From DTLC01 sp964555645 (lineage in GTDB: Bacteria; Verrucomicrobiota; Verrucomicrobiia; Limisphaerales; DTLC01), in assembly GCA_964555645.1 (NCBI GenBank), contig CAZKTA010000002.1, positions 1 to 64,000 on the forward strand: 64,000 nt of DNA, written 5' to 3'. Within the stretch, counting starts at the first letter, position 1, and each line of letters opens with the position of its first letter. The notes beneath the pieces are model-generated. The model was not told the DNA's origin and did not search any database. It saw only the letters and a list, made by a program, of their open reading frames with translations. Of the stretch, positions 1-8,324 are shown piece by piece. The translations under genes were made by a program, and so were the position numbers.

Positions 1-2
1 AA

Positions 3-839
3 AAAATCCGCCAATGGGGCATCGAGCCAGAATTCCTCAAGCCGGTCATCCTTCGCCCCGCCGAGATTGTCACCCCGGTTGTGCGCAAGGAGAACCTCAG
101 TTGCATGATGTTCTCTACCAACGCGTCTCTCGCAGAGATGAAGGGGACAAGGGCAGAGGCTTACATCCGTTGGGGCGAAAGCCAAGGCTTCCATCAGACT
201 GCCACCTGCCGGGCGCGCGGCAAAGATTGGTATCGCCTGCCGCCGCGCAAACCCGCTGATTTGGTAATACCCATCATCAACAAAATGCGCCTCGTCACCG
301 GGATCAATCGGGCTAAAGCGCAGGTAGATAACAACCTCATCGAAATTCGTTCTGCGCATGGCATCGAGACGGAAGTTCTCGCTGCTCTACTATTGGGATC
401 GTTCGGATTCATTCTCCGCCAGTTGGAAGGCCGAAGCTATGGCCGCATGATCAAGATTCAGACTTATGAAGCGATGCGGCTGCTCGTTCTCGATCCGCGC
501 ACCCTTTCCGCGTTAGCGAAGCGCGACCTGCTGGCGGCATTCGAGCCACTGAAGAGTCGGGAAATACAGTGGTTGACCGCGGAAATGAACACCCCTGAAC
601 GGCAAGCGTTTGACCGGGCATGGCTGACAGTTCACGGCTTTGCCTCCGAGCGCGAGCAAACCCTCGCCCTTGCCGAAATTCGTGAAGCCGTCGAAAAATT
701 GTCGGCTGGCATGGATGCCCAAGAACAAGACTGGGTCAAAGTGCGCGACGAAGTCCGCGCTCTCTCCAACCCCCAAGACCGCCTCAAAGGCAAACACAAC
801 AACAAAACTCCCCAACAACATGGAGGAATAAACCTATGA
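3..839 (+). CDS. N6-adenine DNA methyltransferase, C-terminal part (5' end outside window)
   Basis: The frame is open from base 3, so the gene starts to the left of the window; a GTG at 81 is only an internal codon. The visible 278 residues look like the target-recognition and C-terminal region of class I SAM-dependent N6-adenine methyltransferases of restriction-modification or defence loci: a W-G-I-E-P-E-F-L-K-P-V-I stretch at the edge, 'AYIRWGE', then 'TATCRARGKDWYRLP', followed by a long helical tail. The catalytic NPPY-type motif and SAM site would lie upstream and cannot be seen. The stop (837-839) overlaps the ATG of the next gene in an ATGA, which implies translational coupling with the MBL-fold gene. 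Family assignment is by recognition of the recognition-domain pattern. Whether it belongs to a restriction system, a BREX-like system or an orphan methylase cannot be told from this fragment. Confidence 0.75.
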   Translation, partial: KIRQWGIEPEFLKPVILRPAEIVTPVVRKENLSCMMFSTNASLAEMKGTRAEAYIRWGESQGFHQTATCRARGKDWYRLPPRKPADLVIPIINKMRLVTGINRAKAQVDNNLIEIRSAHGIETEVLAALLLGSFGFILRQLEGRSYGRMIKIQTYEAMRLLVLDPRTLSALAKRDLLAAFEPLKSREIQWLTAEMNTPERQAFDRAWLTVHGFASEREQTLALAEIREAVEKLSAGMDAQEQDWVKVRDEVRALSNPQDRLKGKHNNKTPQQHGGINL

Positions 840-1684
840 GCATGACCTTGCGCTTCCTCAACGTCGGCAACGGCGATTGCACGATCATCGAGTTGCCCGA
901 CAATAACTGGATGATGGTGGACATCTGCAACGGCGGTGGTGCAGACCCTCAGAAAACGGACCCAATCCGCTACCTTGGTAACCGGACCGATCTTTTTCGC
1001 TACGTCCAGACGCACCCCGACATGGATCATATGGACGGGCTTGCCGCATTGGCCCGGAAATTTTCCATCTCAAACTTCTGGGACACGGCGAACAATAAGC
1101 CGCGCCCGGACTTCAGTTCGCCATATAGCGTCGGAAGATCAGAAGATTGGGACGCCTACCAACGCCTGCGGCAGAACGCGGTAAAGAGATACCGGAGCAC
1201 AGAGGCATTGAGCCTTCAAGACGGAACACGACTGCCATACGGCCTCTACGTTCTGCATCCCACACAACAGGCAGTCAGGGATGCGAATGAAGCGGGCGAG
1301 TGGAACAAAGCTGCATACGTGTTGCTGCTGAAAGAAGCGGGCTTCAAAGCACTGATTGCGGGTGACATTGACGACGGCGTTTGGGAAGAACTCTATGAGT
1401 GGGCAAGCCAGAACAGCACGGCGCGTTCACTGGTTTCTGGCATTTGCGTTTTCAAAGTCTCGCATCACGGACGGCGCAGCGGCTACTGCGGCGCAGATTG
1501 GTTGAACCTTACCAATCCGAAAGAGATTGTGATTTCAAAAGGTTCAGTACCGGGAGAACAATCCGCTTACGGCAACTACTACAACTACAAGAACGGGGCA
1601 GAACATCTCTGGCTGACATCGGAAGGCAACGTGATTTGCAGCTACGATTCAAAAACTAACCGATATTCGATTTGCTATCGCTGA
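836..1684 (+). CDS. MBL-fold (ComEC/Rec2-like) metallohydrolase
   Basis: A 282-residue protein with the metallo-beta-lactamase fold. It begins with the strand-turn pattern 'LRFLNVGNGDCTII', typical of the ComEC-type MBL branch. The metal-binding motif HxDxDH is seen as 'THPDMDHMDGL' near residue 60; 'LIAGDID' near residue 175 and 'VSHHGRRSGY' near residue 208 supply later ligands. Known members of this branch are phosphodiesterases or nucleases; the substrate here is unknown. There is no signal peptide, so it is probably cytoplasmic. The ATG overlaps the methyltransferase stop (ATGA), and its own TGA overlaps the ATG of the downstream membrane protein (TGATG). It is therefore the second gene of a tightly coupled operon. 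An RBS-like GGAGGA lies 5-10 nt before the start (GGAGGAATAAACCTATG). Confidence 0.85.
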   Translation: MSMTLRFLNVGNGDCTIIELPDNNWMMVDICNGGGADPQKTDPIRYLGNRTDLFRYVQTHPDMDHMDGLAALARKFSISNFWDTANNKPRPDFSSPYSVGRSEDWDAYQRLRQNAVKRYRSTEALSLQDGTRLPYGLYVLHPTQQAVRDANEAGEWNKAAYVLLLKEAGFKALIAGDIDDGVWEELYEWASQNSTARSLVSGICVFKVSHHGRRSGYCGADWLNLTNPKEIVISKGSVPGEQSAYGNYYNYKNGAEHLWLTSEGNVICSYDSKTNRYSICYR

Positions 1685-2406
1685 TGATCGCGCGCTTAGA
1701 CCTTTACGATTTCGTGGCCAATCTGATTCCGGGGATGGTGTTCCTGTGGTGCGTGCAGGTGCTGACCGGGTTGTTTGGCTGGACGTTGCCGCTGGATTTC
1801 ACCGGCGGACTGGCGGAAACCTCCATCCTCATCGCACTCGGCTACATCACCGGCCTGCTGCTCCAAGGGTTGAGCCAGAGCGTCGTCGAGAAGCGCATCC
1901 TCAAACCGCTGTGGGGCGGTTTCCCGTCCGAACGGTGGTTGTTGGCCGACGACAACCATTTCTCCGCCGCCTACAAGACCCGCCTGCTGAACCTCATCCG
2001 AGACCGATTCGGCGTTTCGACCGAACCCGACCTGCCGCCGGATTGCCCACCCGACCGCGCGCGCGAGTTACGGCTCAAGAAGAACCGCGAACTGTTCTAT
2101 CTCGTTTACCACGCCGTCGCCGAAAGCAGCCCGCGTCCGCTGACCTTCAATGCCCACTATGGCCTGTTCCGCGTCCTGTTGACGATGTTCGGATTGCTTG
2201 CGGTTATTTCACTCATTGGACTCGTCGCTGCGTGGTTTTGCCAGCCCGCCAGACGGCCAGCGTTTGCTTTCTGGAGCACGGTTTTCGCCGGGGCAACGCT
2301 CTCGGCCTACTTCCGTTGCAAGAAGCGCGGAGAGGACTTCGCTCAGTCGGTGTTCGATTTATTCCTTGCCGGTGCAAGCGGCAAGCAGTCAACTAGCAAA
2401 CCATGA
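1684..2406 (+). CDS. Multi-pass membrane protein coupled to the MBL-fold hydrolase
   Basis: A 240-residue protein that I cannot assign to a named family. The start chosen is ATG 1684 rather than TTG 1672 because it forms a TGATG overlap with the MBL stop. After a short N-terminal 'LDLYDFVANLIPG' motif there are about four hydrophobic segments: roughly residues 14-33 and 45-66, then 160-185 and 190-210. A charged cytoplasmic-looking loop of about 90 residues lies between the two pairs. The last codons overlap the ATG of the 54-residue ORF (ATGA). Hydrolase plus small membrane protein is a recurrent layout in defence islands, so an effector or sensor role at the membrane is a reasonable inference. 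Nothing in the sequence itself shows the function. Confidence 0.7.
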   Translation: MIARLDLYDFVANLIPGMVFLWCVQVLTGLFGWTLPLDFTGGLAETSILIALGYITGLLLQGLSQSVVEKRILKPLWGGFPSERWLLADDNHFSAAYKTRLLNLIRDRFGVSTEPDLPPDCPPDRARELRLKKNRELFYLVYHAVAESSPRPLTFNAHYGLFRVLLTMFGLLAVISLIGLVAAWFCQPARRPAFAFWSTVFAGATLSAYFRCKKRGEDFAQSVFDLFLAGASGKQSTSKP

Positions 2407-2567
2407 TGAATGGAGCGATGAAGCTGGTGGACAAGATTCCAGCGGCGAAGCGAGCGGATCCGGCGGCGGACACATCGGCGCTGGAGCGGGAGATAGATGA
2501 GCGGGTGTATCGGCTCTACGGGCTGACGCCGGAAGAAATCAAGATCATCGAGGAAGGCACAAAATGA
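2403..2567 (+). CDS. 54-residue ORF resembling the C-terminal tail of Type IIG/Eco57I-like methyltransferases
   Basis: A short frame starting at an ATG that overlaps the stop of the membrane-protein gene (ATGA) and ending at TGA 2565-2567. The last third reads 'VYRLYGLTPEEIKIIE', preceded by 'ALEREIDE'. This is the hallmark C-terminal end of many large single-chain N6-methyltransferases (Eco57I, BREX PglX and related), whose last residues follow the pattern ID-x-LVY-x-LYGLT-x-EE-I-x-IVE. It does not complete the upstream methyltransferase, which already has its own different C-terminal helix bundle. It is either a remnant of a second methyltransferase or a small protein reused in the operon. 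The perfect start overlap and intact frame argue for translation; the extreme shortness argues for a remnant. The start is fixed by coupling. Confidence 0.55.
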   Translation: MMNGAMKLVDKIPAAKRADPAADTSALEREIDERVYRLYGLTPEEIKIIEEGTK

Positions 2568-2590
2568 GCCAGCCCGACCGTCGTGCATTG

Positions 2591-2723
2591 TGCGTGTTGG
2601 CATGATGACAGGCCCATGGCCCAATGGAGGGACGGCTTCCACGCCGTCCCAATCGGGCGCGGGTGGAACCGGGCCATCCAAGACATCCCAATCCGATTCG
2701 GGTCGGGGTGGAACCCGACCCTA
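2591..2723 (+). repeat. Dispersed intergenic repeat, copy upstream of the AAA ATPase
   Basis: A run built of short inverted units such as GGGACGGCTTCCACGCCGTCCC and GGGTCGGGGTGGAACCCGACCC. The opening 'GGCATGATGACA..C.CATGGCCCAA.GGAGGGACG' recurs after the ATPase gene at about 4119. Repeats of this style are familiar from verrucomicrobial intergenic DNA. No coding frame is credible here. Confidence 0.75.
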
Positions 2724-2751
2724 TGCGCTTGCTTTGCCGGCGGCCTAAAGC

Positions 2752-2792
2752 ATCCTTGCATTTCCGGAGTGACACTCCAGAAATGCAAGGAT
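2752..2792 (+). repeat. 41-bp near-perfect palindrome directly before the ATPase start
   Basis: The arms are 2752-2771 and 2773-2792, 20 bases each with a single mismatch, around a one-base centre. The left arm begins ATCCTTGCATTTC and the right arm ends GAAATGCAAGGAT. It ends 11 bases before the ATG of the AAA_14 ATPase. It could be an operator, an RNA hairpin in the leader, or the trace of a small mobile element; the sequence does not decide. Confidence 0.8.
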
Positions 2793-2803
2793 AACATCCG
2801 GGC

Positions 2804-3958
2804 ATGATTGAGCGTCCCAGGGCGTTGCAGGCGTTGCGAAGTGCGTTGGCCAACAACCCGGTGGCCGTGCTGCTCGGACCGCGTCAGTGCGGCAAGACCA
2901 CCCTGGCCCGCCGGCTGGCAGAGGAGACAACCGCCACCTGGTTCGACCTGGAGCGGCCTGCCGACCGGGCCAAGCTGCAAAACGCCGAGCTTGTGCTGGG
3001 CGACCTCAGCGGGCTGGTGGTCATTGACGAGGTGCAGCGGTTGCCGGAGCTGTTCACCATGTTGCGTCCGCTGGCCGACCGGCCAAGAGCCAAAACCCGA
3101 TTTCTCCTGCTTGGTAGCGCTTCGCCGGACCTGGTGAAAGGCGTTTCGGAATCGCTGGCAGGCCGGGCGGGCTTTGTGGACCTGGGCGGGTTCGAACTGG
3201 CTGACGTGGGCGCAGGCAAGCAAGACCGGCTGTGGCTGCGGGGCGGGTTGCCGAGGTCGTTTCTGGCCCGCGACGAGAAGGCGAGTTTGGCGTGGCGACA
3301 GGATTTCATCCGCACCTTTCTGGAGCGGGATGTGCCGCAACTGGGCATTCGCATTCCGTCGGCGGCTTTGTTGCGGTTCTGGACGATGCTGGCCCATTAC
3401 CACGGCCAGATCTGGAACGGAGCGGAACTGGCGCGGGCGCTCGGCCTGTCGGAAAAGACCGTGCGCGCGTATCTGGACCTGCTGACCGGCGCGTTTGTGC
3501 TGCGGCAATTGCCGCCCTGGTTTGAGAACGTGGGCAAGCGCCAATACAAAGCGCCGAAGGTTTATGTGCGCGACAGCGGCCTGCTGCACGCGCTGCTGGG
3601 CATCGAGGACCGGCTCGGGTTGGCCGGTCATCCCAAACACGGGGCGTCTTGGGAAGGGTTTGCGCTGGAGCAGGTGTTGAGCGTGGCCGGCACGCGCCAG
3701 GCGTTTTTCTGGGCCACGCACAGCGGGGCGGAACTGGATTTGTTGCTGATCTCGGGCGGCAAACGCTACGGTGTGGAGTTCAAGTGTGCGGACGCGCCAG
3801 CGATGACCAGGTCGCTCCACGTTGCCCTGGTTGACCTGAAACTGGACCGGGCATGGATTGTGTATCCGGGCAAGGACAGTTATCCGGTTCACGAACGGGT
3901 GCAGGTGTGTTCACTGGCGGAGGTGACAGCCGAACTGTCCCGCAGGTCAAGCCGATAA
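2804..3958 (+). CDS. AAA_14 / DUF4143 family ATPase
   Basis: A 384-residue ATPase with the domain order usual for this family. An N-terminal AAA_14 P-loop domain has Walker A 'GPRQCGKTTL' near residue 24 and Walker B 'LVVIDEVQRLP' near residue 70, followed by a sensor-like 'RFLLLGSASPDL'. A winged-helix-like stretch lies at about 190-245 ('ELARALGLSEKTVRAYLDLL'). The C-terminal DUF4143 domain has a nuclease-like pattern 'GAELDLLL...GVEFKCADAP' at about 305-340. Family members occur in many copies in anaerobes and Verrucomicrobiota, often near toxin-antitoxin genes, and their role is not settled. The gene stands alone, with the palindrome at 2752-2792 in its leader and copies of one dispersed repeat on both sides, so it may have moved as a cassette. 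Confidence 0.9.
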   Translation: MIERPRALQALRSALANNPVAVLLGPRQCGKTTLARRLAEETTATWFDLERPADRAKLQNAELVLGDLSGLVVIDEVQRLPELFTMLRPLADRPRAKTRFLLLGSASPDLVKGVSESLAGRAGFVDLGGFELADVGAGKQDRLWLRGGLPRSFLARDEKASLAWRQDFIRTFLERDVPQLGIRIPSAALLRFWTMLAHYHGQIWNGAELARALGLSEKTVRAYLDLLTGAFVLRQLPPWFENVGKRQYKAPKVYVRDSGLLHALLGIEDRLGLAGHPKHGASWEGFALEQVLSVAGTRQAFFWATHSGAELDLLLISGGKRYGVEFKCADAPAMTRSLHVALVDLKLDRAWIVYPGKDSYPVHERVQVCSLAEVTAELSRRSSR

Positions 3959-4118
3959 TCCCACTGAGCAGCGCCCCGGCCGATCCGCGGTATCCTGCGC
4001 GCTTGCGCGAGTGCTTGGGCGCGGACGCGGGCGTGGAACTGACGACTCGGGAGCCGCAGGCGGTGTATGAGTCCCGCAATGGCGGGATGGTCCGCACCCG
4101 CCTCTAAAAAGCCAGAAG

Positions 4119-4356
4119 TGTGTGATGGCATGATGACAAGCGCATGGCCCAAGGGAGGGACGCGTTCCACCGCGTCCCCATCCAATCCCGACCCTGGAGG
4201 GACGGCTTCCACGCGTCCATTGGAGGCACGCCCTCCACGCCGTCCCGTTCCGATTCGGGTCCGGTTGGAACAGGACCGTCCATGCCATCCGATGGATGGA
4301 CGGCTCCCGCGCCGTCCGGTTTAGACTTGGGTCGGGGTAAAACTCGCCCCTCTAGG
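4119..4356 (+). repeat. Dispersed intergenic repeat, copy downstream of the AAA ATPase
   Basis: It opens with the same 'GGCATGATGACAAGCGCATGGCCCAAGG' phrase as the copy at 2591, then runs through several short inverted units of the GGGACGGCTTCCACGC type. Bases 3959-4118 and 4357-4601 show no gene that I can support. The window from 3959 to 4601 is thus mostly repeat. Confidence 0.75.
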
Positions 4357-4601
4357 TTGTTCGAAACAGGTCGGGGTGGAGCCCGACTCACGGCAGTTCA
4401 AAAACAGGCTGAAGGCCAGATTACGAACAATAAGGGCCACGCGCACTGAGCAGTTTTTTAATTTAACCTGATGCCACCAAATACTACAGTGCACCAAGTG
4501 CGCGTTTGGGAAACCGTGTCCCAGGGCTTAAACTGGTCTGGAGCCGACATTGGCTTGGAAAAGGCCGCTTGTTTTGCGATGATGCCCCGCAAAAAACTGC
4601 A

Positions 4602-7070
4602 ATGAACATGCGCGATACGGTCCGGACCGGGGATCGGGTAATAAGTGTACTGGGCACGCTGTTACTGAGCTTGGGCTTGTGCGATGTTGCGGGCGGGCTT
4701 CTGCCGAACAACTCGATGCAACAGCCTCGAGTGACACTTAGCTTCGACGCTGACTGGCGGTTTTTGAAAGCGGATGCGCCCGGGGCGGACCAGCCCAACT
4801 TTGACGATTCGGCGTGGCGCCGGCTCGATGTGCCGCATGACTGGAGTATCGAAGGGCCGTTCAGCCAGACAAATGCAACCGGGCCGGGTGGCGGGTTTTT
4901 GCCAGCTGGCATAGGCTGGTACAGAAAACATTTCGCGTTGCCAGCCGAGTACGCGGCTCACCGCGTATTTATTGAGTTTGACGGTGTGATGGCAAACAGT
5001 GATGTCTGGATCAATGGCTATCACCTTGGGCACCGGCCTTACGGTTACGTCAGCTTCGGGTACGAACTGACCAGCTATTTGAAGTTCGGTGCCGCGACAA
5101 ATGTGCTTGCGGTTCGAGTGGATAATTCCGGTCAGCCAGCATCACGGTGGTATACAGGGGCGGGTATATACCGGCATGTACGGCTCGTCGTAACGCGTCC
5201 AGTGCACATTGACCGCTGGGGTGTGTTTATCCTGACGCCGGAGGTCAGTCCCGACCGCGCGACTGTCGAAGTGCGTGCAACGGTTGTAAATAAGACCGCG
5301 CAGCCGTACAAGGTGACAGTCTCAAATTACGTCAGTTTGTCTGGCGCAACAGATGCACGTGGGCGTGCTCAGTTGTACATCGGGGGTGCCGCGCCGCGGA
5401 GCATTCCAGCCGGTGCATGTGCTGAGTTAATTGCTAGGGTCATTGTTGAAAAACCAAGGTTGTGGGATGTGACTCAGCCCAACATGTATCGGCTTACGAC
5501 GCGTGTGTTTGGCGAGTCTGCGGCAGGGAAGGGTCCTGGTCCTGAACTTGTTGACGAGGTAATCACGCCGTTTGGTATCCGGCAGTTCGAGTTCAGGTCC
5601 GACACCGGATTTTGGTTGAACGGCAAAAACGTCAAGATCAAGGGCGTTTGTTTGCATCACGACGGCGGTGCATTTGGTGCAGCTGTGCCGTTGGGCATAT
5701 GGGAGCGGCGCCTGCGAAAACTGCGCGAGCTTGGTGTGAACGCAGTGCGCACAGCACACAACCCGCCTGCGCCCGAGTTCCTGGATTTGTGCGACCGGCT
5801 TGGGTTCCTCGTGATGAACGAGTTTTTCGATTGCTGGACGATGGGTAAAAACCCTCACGATTACCACCTACATTTCGCGCAATGGTCAATGATTGACGTG
5901 CGCGACACTGTCCGGCGTGATCGTAACCACCCATGTGTTATTTTGTGGAGCATCGGCAATGAAATCCGCGACACGCAACAGCCCGAAATCGCAATCCCGA
6001 TTGCGCGCGGCTTGGTCAAGGTGTGCCACCAAAACGACCCGACGCGCCCGGTTACTCAAGCCTTGTTCAGGCCAAATGTAAGCGGTGATTACACAAATGG
6101 TTTAGCCGACTCGCTGGATGTAGTTGGGACAAACTATCGTGACAACGAGCTATTGGCTGCTCAGCGTGCAAAGCCGTGGTGGAAGATAATCGGCACCGAA
6201 CAGCGGCATGACCGCCAGACCTGGCTCTGGCTGCGCGATAACCCGTCGCATTCGGGCCAGTTTTTGTGGACAGGCGTGGATTATTTGGGCGAGGCATGGC
6301 GCTGGCCAATTGTAGCCGCTGGCTCGGGGTTATTGGACCGGACTGGCTCAGCGCGGCCACTGGCATACCAACGGCAAAGCTGGTGGAGTGACAAACCAAT
6401 GGTTTATGCAGCACGCAGGGTAGCACCCGAGCGGAGAATGGACGTTGACCCGGGCTTTGTGCCGTTGCTGCCGACCAGATTTCTTTTTGGGGACTGGACA
6501 CCGGCAAATCTCGCGCCGCATGAAGAAGAAGTCGAGGTGTACAGCAACTGCGATGAGGTCGAGCTATTCCTGAACGGTAGGTCGCTCGGTGTGCAACGGC
6601 TCCCGTACGACGATGCACCGCGCGCCTGGAAGGTAAGGTTCGAACCGGGCATGTTGAAGGCCGTGGCTCGGAATAACAGGCGCGTTGTTGCCACGCACGC
6701 GCTGCGTACAGCAGGCGCCCAGGTGCGAATCCGGCTTGATGCGGACCAGCGAAGGCTTTCACCTGCATGGGACGATGTTTGTGTTGTTACGGCTGAAGTT
6801 GTTGATTCAAATGGCGTGCTCGTGCCGAGTGCGACAAACTTGATCAGTTTTACGGTCACAGGCCCAGGTGTAATTGCTGCAGTTGATAACGCGGACAATA
6901 CAAGTCACGAACCGTTCCAAGCAAGTTCAAGACGCGCGTATCTGGGCAGATGCGTTGCCTTTGTAAAAGCGACTGCGCCGCGCGGAAGAATACTTGTCAC
7001 AGCAACTGCGCCTGGCTTGAAGCCATGCGCAGTTTCCATCCAAGCCATGCCCGAGGCGACCGGTCGTTAG
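4602..7070 (+). CDS. Secreted glycoside hydrolase family 2 enzyme (beta-galactosidase-like)
   Basis: The protein is 822 residues from ATG 4602. This start is preferred over GTG 4506 because it opens directly onto a signal peptide (residues about 10-32, 'VISVLGTLLLSLGLCDVAGG'). The order is the classical GH2 one. A jelly-roll sugar-binding domain comes first ('DWRFLKADAP', 'LDVPHDWSIEGPF'), then an Ig-like domain. The TIM barrel starts near residue 325 ('GIRQFEFR', 'GVNAVRTAHNPP'), followed by C-terminal beta domains. The acid/base is predicted as E454 in 'LWSIGNEIRD' and the nucleophile as E533 in 'IIGTEQRHD'. It should cleave beta-linked galactosides or related sugars in the periplasm or outside; the exact substrate is not readable. 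It stands alone, with no transporter next to it. Confidence 0.92.
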   Translation: MNMRDTVRTGDRVISVLGTLLLSLGLCDVAGGLLPNNSMQQPRVTLSFDADWRFLKADAPGADQPNFDDSAWRRLDVPHDWSIEGPFSQTNATGPGGGFLPAGIGWYRKHFALPAEYAAHRVFIEFDGVMANSDVWINGYHLGHRPYGYVSFGYELTSYLKFGAATNVLAVRVDNSGQPASRWYTGAGIYRHVRLVVTRPVHIDRWGVFILTPEVSPDRATVEVRATVVNKTAQPYKVTVSNYVSLSGATDARGRAQLYIGGAAPRSIPAGACAELIARVIVEKPRLWDVTQPNMYRLTTRVFGESAAGKGPGPELVDEVITPFGIRQFEFRSDTGFWLNGKNVKIKGVCLHHDGGAFGAAVPLGIWERRLRKLRELGVNAVRTAHNPPAPEFLDLCDRLGFLVMNEFFDCWTMGKNPHDYHLHFAQWSMIDVRDTVRRDRNHPCVILWSIGNEIRDTQQPEIAIPIARGLVKVCHQNDPTRPVTQALFRPNVSGDYTNGLADSLDVVGTNYRDNELLAAQRAKPWWKIIGTEQRHDRQTWLWLRDNPSHSGQFLWTGVDYLGEAWRWPIVAAGSGLLDRTGSARPLAYQRQSWWSDKPMVYAARRVAPERRMDVDPGFVPLLPTRFLFGDWTPANLAPHEEEVEVYSNCDEVELFLNGRSLGVQRLPYDDAPRAWKVRFEPGMLKAVARNNRRVVATHALRTAGAQVRIRLDADQRRLSPAWDDVCVVTAEVVDSNGVLVPSATNLISFTVTGPGVIAAVDNADNTSHEPFQASSRRAYLGRCVAFVKATAPRGRILVTATAPGLKPCAVSIQAMPEATGR

Positions 7071-7263
7071 CAGTATGCAGTCTGATTGGACCGTCGCAAG
7101 GGCTAACACTACGCAATCACCCTGATACCGCGAGAATAAAACTTTGGTGTGAGGTCGTTTGCCCGGCCAACCCCAATTCGGGCAAATCCGGCGTGTACTT
7201 TTCCCCAAAAAATATCTGCACGCCTAGCAAAAAGACCATTCGTGCCAGGCAGAAAAACATTGG

Positions 7264-7351
7264 TGGTAGGGAGGCCTCGCCGGAGCGTCCGCTACGGTCC
7301 GTTCTTTGCTGGCAAGATGCCGGTAGCAAGTTGGGTTTGCTTTCACACAAA
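7264..7351 (+). repeat. Dispersed intergenic repeat, copy 1
   Basis: It begins GGTAGGGAGGCCTCGCCGGAGCGTCC and continues through GTTCTTTGCTGGCAAGATGCCGGTA to 'TTGGGTTTGCTT'. A second copy with few changes lies at 7528-7614. The whole 7071-7856 gap is made of such material, with no credible gene. Confidence 0.8.
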
Positions 7352-7527
7352 ACTCTGCGTCTCTGCGTTTCTGCGGTTTGAGTTCGGTGGCGACGGAGCG
7401 CGATCTTCCATCCGATTCGGGTCTTGCGGACGCGCTTCCACCCGCGCAAACGAACCGCCCGGTATGCAACCCGCCCCTACCAAGTCCGGACGCGCAGGGC
7501 CGCGCGCCCCTACCGTTGAAAAAGTTT

Positions 7528-7614
7528 GGTAGGGACGCCTCGCCGAGGCGTCCGCTACAGTCCGTTCTTTGCTGGCAAGATGCCGGTAACATGTTGGGTT
7601 TGCTTCCACGCAAG
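7528..7614 (+). repeat. Dispersed intergenic repeat, copy 2
   Basis: Same unit as 7264-7351 (GGTAGGGACGCCTCGCCGAGG, then GTTCTTTGCTGGCAAGATGCC). A short 'CTTGCCGGCA' relative is also seen at 13208-13232, next to the archease gene. Repeats of this style are common in Verrucomicrobiota. Confidence 0.8.
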
Positions 7615-7856
7615 CCCCTGGGTTTGTGCAGTGTGATTACGGACACGCGGTGTTTTGGGTTGCAACCGTATGCTTTGCGTGCTCAGCGTCTCCGCGGTTC
7701 AAACCGGCCCTGCAATATTTCAAGCGAACTCGCCGGGCTCAGTCACGCAAAAAGCCTGCGCATCGGGCTTGCATGGACGGGGCATTCCCCCAGCGCCTTT
7801 CAGAAAACAAAAATTCCGAATCCGCGTGGTGTTCCTTCCGATTCAGATGCCGAGGG

Positions 7857-8324
7857 TCAAGCAAACAGATCGCGAATGGTCACCTGGAACCCGGGCAGGT
7901 CAGTATCCGTGAGCACGTCGTTACCTGCCATAATACCCTTTAGTGCGAGGCCATACTCGCTGCTGTGGTAAACTTCGAGGTTATCGTAGCGCGGGTCAAC
8001 GATCCACAGCCGTGGCAGCCGCATGTCTTCGTAGATCTGTTTCTTGATGACAGTATCGGTGTGGTGGTCGTCAGAGCTTATTATCTCGATTGCAAGCCAA
8101 AGCTTACCTGTTGCTGTGTCAATAAGCGCAATATCAGGACACACAATACTGCCACTTGGAAGCTGGACCTGCGACCGGCGCGGTAAAATGCGTGTGGTGC
8201 TCAGATTCGCCACGCAGGTGTCCAGAAGCGCAAGCAACCGCGTACAGACCATTTCGTGTCGAGTCCCGGGGGCGCGCCTGAACACAACCTGGCCATCGAG
8301 CAATTCTTCGTATGGGCTGCTCAT
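7857..8324 (-). CDS. Uma2 family (DUF820) endonuclease
   Basis: 155 residues, a little shorter than the usual 180-190 for this restriction-endonuclease-like family. The N-terminal 'YEELLDGQVVFRRAPGTRHE' matches the family's opening region. The PD-(D/E)xK core appears as 'IVCPDIALI' near residue 60, then 'LAIEIISSDD' near residue 75 and the following 'IKKQIYEDMRLPRLWIVDP'. Members are PD-(D/E)xK-fold proteins whose cellular role is poorly known. The ATG overlaps the uvrA stop (ATGA on the minus strand), so it is the last gene of the archease-rtcB-uvrA operon, an unusual companion for a repair cluster. The coding frame and ending are intact. Confidence 0.85.
   Translation of the reverse strand: MSSPYEELLDGQVVFRRAPGTRHEMVCTRLLALLDTCVANLSTTRILPRRSQVQLPSGSIVCPDIALIDTATGKLWLAIEIISSDDHHTDTVIKKQIYEDMRLPRLWIVDPRYDNLEVYHSSEYGLALKGIMAGNDVLTDTDLPGFQVTIRDLFA

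Noticed and set aside
2516..3892. A 458-codon open frame on the minus strand opposite the AAA_14 ATPase.
   Set aside because: It is antisense to a clear family protein, has no recognisable domain, and is explained by high GC and codon bias.
3959..4107. A short plus-strand frame after the ATPase with 'ADPRYPARLRECLG', loosely like DprA-type proteins.
   Set aside because: Too short, no start of its own, and the likeness ends after about 15 residues.
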